From positions 1-15,983 of the forward strand of contig CAMZED010000024.1 of NCBI GenBank assembly GCA_947305675.1: 15,983 nucleotides of DNA, given 5' to 3'. Below are positions 1 to 5,940 of this stretch, piece by piece (the first letter of the stretch is position 1; the number at the start of each line of letters is the position of its first letter). The notes below the pieces were generated by a model, which made no database searches, was not told the DNA's origin, and saw only the letters and a program-made list of their open reading frames with translations. The translations under genes were made by a program, and so were the position numbers. This DNA is from an uncultured Clostridia bacterium. Lineage in GTDB: Bacteria > Bacillota > Clostridia > Oscillospirales > CAG-382.

Positions 1-120
1 TGACGCCGCTCGTGCCGTATCGGTGCGTAAATAGCCGCTTTGTCTGCGCTCTGACTGTCCCGAAGGGGCAGTATAACTGACATACTTCAGGTCATAAACA
101 ACCGTTTTGGCTGTTATCCG
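1..120 (+). other. 3' end of an unidentified plus-strand transcript (coding tail or structured RNA)
   Basis: This stretch lies beyond the stop codon of the minus-strand rqcH and ends in a plus-strand terminator, so something transcribed rightwards finishes here. Two readings are possible. One plus frame is open from the left edge to a TGA at 78-80, about 25 codons with GC-rich third positions, but I recognise no family. Alternatively it is RNA: hairpins can be drawn at 11-27 (7 pairs, TAT loop), 55-71 (7 pairs, GAA loop), 77-90 (4 pairs) and 97-115 (6 pairs with one mismatch). It does not match the ends of tmRNA, RNase P RNA or SRP RNA as I know them. The edge cuts it off, so neither reading can be settled. 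Confidence 0.3.
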
Positions 121-146
121 AAGCCCGCGTCAGCGGGTTTTGTTTT
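121..146 (+). terminator. Rho-independent terminator, plus strand
   Basis: Bases 121-128 pair with 133-140 (8 pairs, mostly GC, one wobble) around a GTCA loop, followed by a T-rich tail with one G to base 146. The T tract is only on the plus strand. The element therefore ends a transcript coming from the left, not the rqcH operon, although the rqcH stop codon (130-132) sits in the loop. Confidence 0.65.
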
Positions 147-1869
147 CCTTTGCAAAAGGATCTTTTGCGTCGACGTAAGCGGTGAAATATTTTTCATACG
201 TCACAAATCCGGGAGCGCTTCCGTTCGGCTTTTTAAGGCAGCGGACGCGCGTATAATCCACCCCGACGTTGTCGCTGCCGCGTTTTTCGCTGTAATACGC
301 CGCGAGCATTGCCGATTCGGTATAATCGCGGTCGGAAGGTTCGGAATCGCCGTCGGGCGTAAGGATGACGTGCGAACCGTGGAACCCTTTTATATGGAAC
401 CAGATATCGTTCCTGGCGGCGGAGCCGGTAAGGGCGTCGTTTTGCTTATTGTTCCTCCCCACGCGGACCGTAAGTCCGTCGGTCGTGGTGAATGAAAGCG
501 GTTTTGAAGCCGGCGAACGCTTTTTGGTTTTTGCGTCGGAGCCGTGGATATAGCCGCCCTCGGCAAGTTCGGAGCGGATCTCGGCAAGTTCCGCCGGGCT
601 GGCGGCGCGGTCAATGAACGACAGCACGCTTTCGAGGTAATCGCATTCCGACTCGGTCTTTTTGATTTGTTCCGCCAGAGAAACCGACGCCCGTTTTAAT
701 TTGGCGTATTTTTTATAATACTTCTGCGCGTTCTTTGCCGGAGCAAGGTTTTTTTCGAGTCGGACGGTGATCTCTTCCCCGCTTTCGTAATCGAGCGCGA
801 CGAGCGATTCGTCGCCCTGATTCATTTTATAGATATTTGCAGTGATAACGTCGCCGTATATTCTGAACCTTTCCATCTCGGCGCAATCGGCCAGCTCGTT
901 TTTAAGAAGTACGAGTTTTTTCCTTGCGCGGGCAAGAAAAGTGTTCAGCGTATGTGTCAATTCGCGGGAATAGCGCCCGATGTTGACGGCTTCCTCGCGC
1001 CTGCCGAAGTAATCGTCAAGCAGCGCGCTGAGCGAGGCATATTCTTTCGTCACGTTCGGCGCGCCGTACTGGGTGAGCGGCGTGAACGAATACTCCACCC
1101 CGCCGCCGTCGGCGCCGAAAACCGCGACCGGTTTTGAGATCCCTTGCGATACCGAGTTGACGAAATCGGAGAAGAAGTTATAAAGAAGCGGCGCGTTTGA
1201 ATTTGTCAGCAACGATTCGCAATCGCCGGTGGTGCGGAAGGCGAGTTCCCTTGCCGTAAGCGGCGAAAACGAAAGAAAAGTACGCAGAAGAAAATCGGAT
1301 ATCCTCATACCCTCTTTTTCGGCGGAGAGTTCCGAAAAACGTTCGCGGCTGATACCGAAAGCCGATATCTTATCTTGCTTGGGCGGAAGTTCATATTTCA
1401 ATCCCACCATTATCTGCCTTACCGAACGCGTAATATCTGAAAGCGAAGCTGCCGAAATGATCCTGTCGTCTTCCGACGTGAGTATTACGTTGCTGTATTT
1501 ACCCATCATCTCGGCGTAAATATGCTTCTTTTTTATATAGCCCATCTCGTCGGCGGACTCGAACACAAATCTGACAATTCGCTCGTTCTCGATCCAATCG
1601 ACGCTTACAATGCGCGCGTTCTGCAGATGCTTGCGGTAAAGCATACAGGTCTGCGTGGGAGTATCGGGACGCGCGACGTTTTCGTCGGTAACGGCAAGCA
1701 CCGGGCGCGAAGCCGAAGCCGAGATAACAAGATTTGAATGTCTCCCGTTGTGATATATCTGAAAGAAAAAACAGGTTTGCGAGCTTTGGTGTATTTTTTC
1801 CACCCTTGCGCCCGCAAAACCGTTCAGTTCCGCCGCGACGGCGGAACAAAAGAATCCGTCAAACGCCAT
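130..1869 (-). CDS. rqcH: RqcH / NFACT family ribosome-associated quality control protein
   Basis: A 579-residue NFACT protein, the bacterial relative of eukaryotic Rqc2/NEMF. Known members bind the obstructed 50S subunit and recruit tRNA-Ala to add C-terminal alanine tails that mark stalled nascent chains for proteolysis. Older names are FbpA and fibronectin-binding protein. The N-terminal NFACT-N domain starts with the usual FDG motif and has a conserved EMMGKYSN segment near residue 120. A helical coiled-coil middle spans roughly residues 300-440. The C-terminal NFACT-R domain has VGRNNKQND, IWFHIKG, GSHVIL and a KKPNGSAPG stretch. Length is normal. It starts at ATG 1869 and overlaps the Nif3 gene by 11 bp, so translation is probably coupled. 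It is the last gene of the operon. The DR pair that contacts RNA in characterised RqcH appears as E96-R97. Confidence 0.93.
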   Translation of the reverse strand: MAFDGFFCSAVAAELNGFAGARVEKIHQSSQTCFFFQIYHNGRHSNLVISASASRPVLAVTDENVARPDTPTQTCMLYRKHLQNARIVSVDWIENERIVRFVFESADEMGYIKKKHIYAEMMGKYSNVILTSEDDRIISAASLSDITRSVRQIMVGLKYELPPKQDKISAFGISRERFSELSAEKEGMRISDFLLRTFLSFSPLTARELAFRTTGDCESLLTNSNAPLLYNFFSDFVNSVSQGISKPVAVFGADGGGVEYSFTPLTQYGAPNVTKEYASLSALLDDYFGRREEAVNIGRYSRELTHTLNTFLARARKKLVLLKNELADCAEMERFRIYGDVITANIYKMNQGDESLVALDYESGEEITVRLEKNLAPAKNAQKYYKKYAKLKRASVSLAEQIKKTESECDYLESVLSFIDRAASPAELAEIRSELAEGGYIHGSDAKTKKRSPASKPLSFTTTDGLTVRVGRNNKQNDALTGSAARNDIWFHIKGFHGSHVILTPDGDSEPSDRDYTESAMLAAYYSEKRGSDNVGVDYTRVRCLKKPNGSAPGFVTYEKYFTAYVDAKDPFAKENKTR

Positions 1870-2623
1870 ATTCGTTCACCCGGTCAAAATCGAAGATAAC
1901 CGGCTCCACTGCTCCTCCGGAAGCCTTTTTTACAAACCCGCCCAGCGCGGGCAATACCACACGCTCGGTCGCGTGGTGGGTAAGGCAGACCATATTCATC
2001 CCGAGTTCAGCGGCGTCGATAAGCGAATCGTGGCTTGCCTCACCGGTAACGTAAACATCGGCGCCGGCGGCGAAAGCCTCGCATACGAAATCTTTGCCGG
2101 AGCCCGAAACCACCGCGACTTTTTTAATAGTTCCGCCGCGGTTTACCGCCGCGCACGCCTTTTCGCCGAGAACCGATTCGCTGTGTTTTACAAACCGTTC
2201 AAAGCTCATTTCGCTCTCTATTTCGCCCAAACGCCCGAAAGGAAGGAAGGGCGCGGCGTTCTTCAGCCCGAGCGCTTCGGCAAGGCAATCGTTAACTCCG
2301 CCCTCGACGGTATCGAGCCTTGTGTGATAAGAAAGCACCGCGATCCGGTTATTTATACAGCTTATCACGCGGGAACCGACCGGATCCGCTTTGGATACCG
2401 CCGTAAGCGGATGAAAAACAAGCGGATGGTGTGTGATTATTACCTGCGCGCCGACCGAAACGGCGCGTTCTATGGCTCCGGAAGTCGCGTCAAGAGCGAT
2501 AAGCGCCCTTGTGACGTCTGCACCGCATTCCGGCGCGACCATCAAGCCGTCGTTATCCCACGGTTCGCGCAGTGAAACGGGTATTAAATTGTCGATAGCG
2601 CGGGATAACTCGAATAAATCCAT
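1859..2623 (-). CDS. Nif3-like dinuclear metal-centre protein
   Basis: A 254-residue protein of the NIF3/YbgI/YqfO family (often annotated GTP cyclohydrolase I type 2 or dinuclear metal-centre hexameric protein), whose reaction is not firmly established. Visible metal ligands are the THHPL pair (H65, H66), the aspartate of HTRLD (D104), and H216 with E220 in THHATE near the C-terminus. The length is that of the short bacterial form. The PII-like insertion seen in Bacillus YqfO is absent. Start is ATG 2623, 15 bp after the transketolase C-terminal gene. Its 3' end overlaps rqcH. In many Firmicutes this gene follows trmK; here it is tied to transketolase and rqcH instead, which gives no clear functional hint. 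Confidence 0.92.
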   Translation of the reverse strand: MDLFELSRAIDNLIPVSLREPWDNDGLMVAPECGADVTRALIALDATSGAIERAVSVGAQVIITHHPLVFHPLTAVSKADPVGSRVISCINNRIAVLSYHTRLDTVEGGVNDCLAEALGLKNAAPFLPFGRLGEIESEMSFERFVKHSESVLGEKACAAVNRGGTIKKVAVVSGSGKDFVCEAFAAGADVYVTGEASHDSLIDAAELGMNMVCLTHHATERVVLPALGGFVKKASGGAVEPVIFDFDRVNEYGV

Positions 2624-2638
2624 TTTTTACCTGTCCGA

Positions 2639-3574
2639 TCATTTATTAAGCAATTCTTTTGCTTTGCCGACGATCCCCGCCGCATTCAGCCCGTAATGCT
2701 CAAGAAGCACTCCTGCCGGGGCGCTGGTGCCGAATTCATCGTTTATGCCTAACTTTTTGAGCTTTGCTCCGCCTTTTTCGGCGACAAGGGCGGCGACTGC
2801 GTCGCCGAGTCCGCCTATGACCGAATGTTCCTCGACGGTGACGACGGCACCGGTTTTGGAACAATATTCGGCGATAAGTTCGTTATCGAGCGGCTTGACC
2901 GTGTGGATGTCAATAACGGCGGCGTCGATCCCGAGAGAAGAGAGTTCCCTGCGCGCTTCTATCGCGGCGGAGACCATTATTCCCGTTGCGACTATGGTGA
3001 CGTCTTTACCGTCGGCAACGACAAGCCCTTTGCCTATTTTGAAACCGTGTTCGCCCTTGGCGTAAACCTGCGGGACGGCGTATCTGCCCAGACGCATATA
3101 AACCGGCCCGCTAAAAGTCATAAGCTGTTCAAGTATCGCCTCGGTCGAAGCCGAATCGGCGGGCGAAAGCACCGTCATATTGGGCAGAGCGCGCATTATC
3201 GCCATATCCTCGCAGAACTGGTGGGTGGCTCCGTCCTCGCCGACGGTGATCCCCGCGTGGGAAGCGCAGACGCGCACCGGCAGGTTGGGGTAAGCAACGG
3301 AATTGCGTATTTGCTCGAAAGCTCTGCCGCAGGCAAACATTGCAAACGACGAAGCGAACGCCGGAACTCCCGTCGCGGCGATGCCGGCGGCGACCGAGAT
3401 CATATTCTCCTCGGCGATGCCGCAGTTGAAAAAGCGGTTCGGATATTTTTTTGCGAATACCGCGGTCTGGGTAGAGCCGGAAAGATCGGCATCCAGAACG
3501 TAAAAATTATATTTTTCGCCGAGTTCGGCAAGTTTTCTGCCGTAGGCGGCTCTCGTTGCTTCTTTTTCAGCCAT
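2639..3574 (-). CDS. Transketolase, C-terminal subunit (pyrimidine-binding half)
   Basis: A 311-residue protein corresponding to the pyrimidine-binding and C-terminal domains of transketolase. It pairs with the product of the gene just upstream to make the thiamine-diphosphate enzyme of the non-oxidative pentose phosphate pathway. The proton-relay glutamate of the cofactor site lies in CGIAEENM (E55/E56). GEDGATHQ (112-119) is the characteristic substrate-channel motif. The C-terminal domain contains the VEEHSVIGGLGDAV segment. Start is ATG 3574, with a strong ribosome-binding site (GGAGG at 3584-3588). It overlaps the N-terminal subunit gene by 8 bp. Members of this split family are sometimes DXP synthase-like, but the paired halves and motifs fit transketolase best. 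Confidence 0.92.
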   Translation of the reverse strand: MAEKEATRAAYGRKLAELGEKYNFYVLDADLSGSTQTAVFAKKYPNRFFNCGIAEENMISVAAGIAATGVPAFASSFAMFACGRAFEQIRNSVAYPNLPVRVCASHAGITVGEDGATHQFCEDMAIMRALPNMTVLSPADSASTEAILEQLMTFSGPVYMRLGRYAVPQVYAKGEHGFKIGKGLVVADGKDVTIVATGIMVSAAIEARRELSSLGIDAAVIDIHTVKPLDNELIAEYCSKTGAVVTVEEHSVIGGLGDAVAALVAEKGGAKLKKLGINDEFGTSAPAGVLLEHYGLNAAGIVGKAKELLNK

Positions 3575-4421
3575 TGTTCGATTCCTCCAAAGCGACCTTG
3601 TATGCCAAAGTCAGTTCTTTTTCGGCAACGGCGTATTCATCATCCTTCGGCGCTTTGCCGTGCCATGTATAGTTGTTTTCCATAAACGAAACGCCTTTAC
3701 CCTTTACAGTCCGGCAGATGATCGCCGCGGGTCTGCCGCAGTTTTCGGCTTCCCGCACCGCGCGATCGATCTGTTCGAAATCGTGTCCGTCTATAACGAA
3801 CGTCTGCCAGCCAAACGCCCTGAATTTGTCGTCGATCGGGTTGGGATCCATAACTTCCTTCACTGCGCCGTCGATCTGATAGCCGTTGCTGTCGATAAAG
3901 GCTGTGATATTATCGAGTTTATACATATTGGCGAACATTGCTGCTTCCCATACCTGACCTTCTTCGATCTCGCCGTCGCCGAGTACGGTATATACGCGCC
4001 AGGAAAGCGATTCGCGTTTTGCGCGCGCAGCCATACCGCAGGCAGCCGAGAACCCCTGACCGAGCGAACCCGTCGACATATCCACGCCGGGGATCGACTT
4101 CATATCCGGGTGACCCTGGAGCATCGCTCCGAGTTTGCGAAGATTTTTAAGTTCTTCTTCTTTGAAAAAGCCTTTAATTGCCAGCGCGGAATAAAGAGCC
4201 GGGCAGCAATGGCCTTTCGAGAGGACAAACCGGTCGCGGTCGGGTTTTTGAGGATCGGACGGATCGACGTTCATCTTGTTAAAATAAAGATAAGCGACGA
4301 TCTCCGCGATAGAGAGCGACCCGCCCGGGTGCCCGCTTTTCGCACGGTAGACCGCGTCGACAGACAACATCCTGATACGGGCGGCCTTTTCTTTAAGCAT
4401 AAGCAACGTTGTGTTTTCCAT
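3567..4421 (-). CDS. Transketolase, N-terminal subunit (diphosphate-binding half)
   Basis: A 284-residue protein equal to the N-terminal, thiamine-diphosphate-binding domain of transketolase. The split form is common in Clostridia and archaea. Seen in order: SGHPGG (29-34), LSKGH (67-71), the GSLGQGFSAACG loop (118-129), and the thiamine-diphosphate/Mg motif GDGEIEEGQVWEA (148-160) completed by DSNG (177-180). It acts in the cytoplasm with the downstream half, transferring two-carbon ketol units between sugar phosphates. Start is ATG 4421 with an AAAGGAAA ribosome-binding site about 8 bases upstream, 36 bp after the pseudouridine synthase gene. No promoter or terminator is evident in that gap, so it is probably read from the division operon. 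Confidence 0.92.
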   Translation of the reverse strand: MENTTLLMLKEKAARIRMLSVDAVYRAKSGHPGGSLSIAEIVAYLYFNKMNVDPSDPQKPDRDRFVLSKGHCCPALYSALAIKGFFKEEELKNLRKLGAMLQGHPDMKSIPGVDMSTGSLGQGFSAACGMAARAKRESLSWRVYTVLGDGEIEEGQVWEAAMFANMYKLDNITAFIDSNGYQIDGAVKEVMDPNPIDDKFRAFGWQTFVIDGHDFEQIDRAVREAENCGRPAAIICRTVKGKGVSFMENNYTWHGKAPKDDEYAVAEKELTLAYKVALEESNNG

Positions 4422-4457
4422 AAATAATTTCCTTTATTGTATGTACTTTCGAATAAA

Positions 4458-5372
4458 TCAAAACCCTGCGCGCTTAAGCGCCTGCGTGAAATAATCCGGA
4501 CGTTTTGCCTCGAAACAAAGCGTTTCTCCGCTGACCGGATGTCTGAATGAAATATATTTTGCGAACAGGCATTGCCCGTCCATCCCGAGCCGATAGCGTT
4601 CCTGCCCATAGACCGGATCGCCGGCGACGGGGTGGCCGATATAAGCCATATGGACCCTGATCTGGTGGGTCCTGCCCGTCTCCAACACGCATTCGACGTG
4701 GGAAAAATCCCGCGATTCCGCCAAAACCGTCCAATGTGTCACAGCCGGTTTGGAATTGATCTCGGTCACCGCCATCTTTTTACGGTCGGTCTTATGCCTG
4801 CCGATAGGCGCGTCGACGGTGCCGGAAGGTTCTTTGAAATGCCCGCCGACGATGGCTTCGTACTTGCGCATGAAAGAATGGACCGCGATCTGTTCGGCGA
4901 GCGAACGGTGAGCCTCGTCGGTCTTGGCAACGATAAGAAGCCCCGAAGTATCTTTATCAATGCGGTGTACTATCCCCGGACGTATTACGCCGTTGATCGA
5001 TGAAAGCCTGCCCTTGCAATGATAAAGCAGCGCGTTCACCAGAGTTCCGTCAGGGTTGCCGGCGGCGGGATGCACCACCATTCCGCGCGGTTTATCGACA
5101 ACAAGAAGATGTTCGTCCTCGTAAACGATATCCACCGGGATATCCTGCGGTACCGCTTCAAGTTCGCGTTCCTCGGGTATTTCGGCGGATATGACGTCAC
5201 CGCAGTTGACGGTGAACTTCTTTTCGCGCAGTGTGCCGTTTACGGTGACCGCACCCGAAGATATAAGCTCCTGCGCGCGGGACCGGCTGATCCCGAAAGC
5301 GCTTGCGACGGCGGTATCGAGCCTGGCGGGCATACCGTCGGCAGGCTCGAACAAAACGCGTTTACCCGGCAT
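4458..5372 (-). CDS. rluD: RluA/RluD-family 23S rRNA pseudouridine synthase with S4 domain
   Basis: A 304-residue enzyme of the RluA family, isomerising uridines to pseudouridine in RNA, most likely large-subunit rRNA as in RluD. It has an N-terminal S4 RNA-binding domain (about residues 17-66, with SRSRAQELI and VTVNG) and the catalytic HRIDKDTSG motif at 136-144 with the nucleophile D139. The RTHQIRVHMA motif lies towards the C-terminus. The frame is open 28 codons further upstream, but that extension only mirrors lspA. I place the start at ATG 5372, which gives an 11-bp overlap with lspA. The lspA/RluA-family pairing is conserved in Firmicutes (ylyB of Bacillus). The exact target site cannot be told from sequence. 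Confidence 0.9.
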   Translation of the reverse strand: MPGKRVLFEPADGMPARLDTAVASAFGISRSRAQELISSGAVTVNGTLREKKFTVNCGDVISAEIPEERELEAVPQDIPVDIVYEDEHLLVVDKPRGMVVHPAAGNPDGTLVNALLYHCKGRLSSINGVIRPGIVHRIDKDTSGLLIVAKTDEAHRSLAEQIAVHSFMRKYEAIVGGHFKEPSGTVDAPIGRHKTDRKKMAVTEINSKPAVTHWTVLAESRDFSHVECVLETGRTHQIRVHMAYIGHPVAGDPVYGQERYRLGMDGQCLFAKYISFRHPVSGETLCFEAKRPDYFTQALKRAGF

Positions 5373-5940
5373 TTTCGCCACCGTTTTCGCCGTCTTCGGG
5401 CGGGTTGCCCGATTCGTCGGCGGTTTTTTGTTTGTCGCCGGGATCGGTTCCTTCATCGGAAGACGCGGCGGCTTTTTCGGCTTTCAAACGCTTTTCGACC
5501 TTCGGTTCGAACACAAGTATATAAACGCCGAGCAGCACCGCGCCTACGGTGATAAACGAATCGGCGACGTTGAATATCGCAAAATCCACAAAATCGAACC
5601 GCAAAAAGTCGGTAACGTAACCCAACCCTATCCTGTCGATCATATTTCCTATACCGCCGCCCAATATCATTGCGAGCGAAACGGTAAGGAGCCTGTGACG
5701 GCGATATTCTTTTATAAGCACGAAAACCGTCGCAGCCATCGCCGCGAACGACAGCACCATAAACACCCACGGTTTATCGCTGAACGAAGAGAATGCCGCG
5801 CCGGTGTTGCGGGTGTGATAAAAACTGATTATATGCGGAATAAAACCCGCTTCCCCGTAAAGTTCGAGGTTGTTGATAACGATCGCCTTCGAGACCTGGT
5901 CGAACACCACGACCGCTATGGTGATAATTATTGCTAACAT
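5362..5940 (-). CDS. lspA: Lipoprotein signal peptidase II
   Basis: An integral membrane aspartyl protease that cuts signal peptides from diacylglyceryl-modified prolipoproteins. Four membrane segments are apparent. The conserved blocks are DQVSK, NTGAAFS, GNMIDRI, VTDF and FNVADS. The catalytic aspartates are those of VTDF and NVADS (D111 and D127 counted from ATG 5940). I choose ATG 5940, which overlaps the ileS stop in ATGTTAG. A TTG at 5964 would add 8 residues, but neither start has a clear ribosome-binding site, so coupling to ileS is likely. The protein has 192 residues, longer than the usual 150-170, because of a charged tail of about 40 residues rich in E, D, G, K and P. That tail runs into the pseudouridine synthase start. 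Confidence 0.93.
   Translation of the reverse strand: MLAIIITIAVVVFDQVSKAIVINNLELYGEAGFIPHIISFYHTRNTGAAFSSFSDKPWVFMVLSFAAMAATVFVLIKEYRRHRLLTVSLAMILGGGIGNMIDRIGLGYVTDFLRFDFVDFAIFNVADSFITVGAVLLGVYILVFEPKVEKRLKAEKAAASSDEGTDPGDKQKTADESGNPPEDGENGGENAG

Noticed and set aside
2825..3685. A 286-codon plus-strand frame opposite the transketolase genes
   Set aside because: It is antisense to both well-supported transketolase subunits and has no family features.
5373..5456. A 28-codon upstream extension of the pseudouridine synthase
   Set aside because: It is the overlapping frame of the lspA tail, is rich in K, P, T and R with no domain, and the S4 domain begins shortly after the ATG at 5372.
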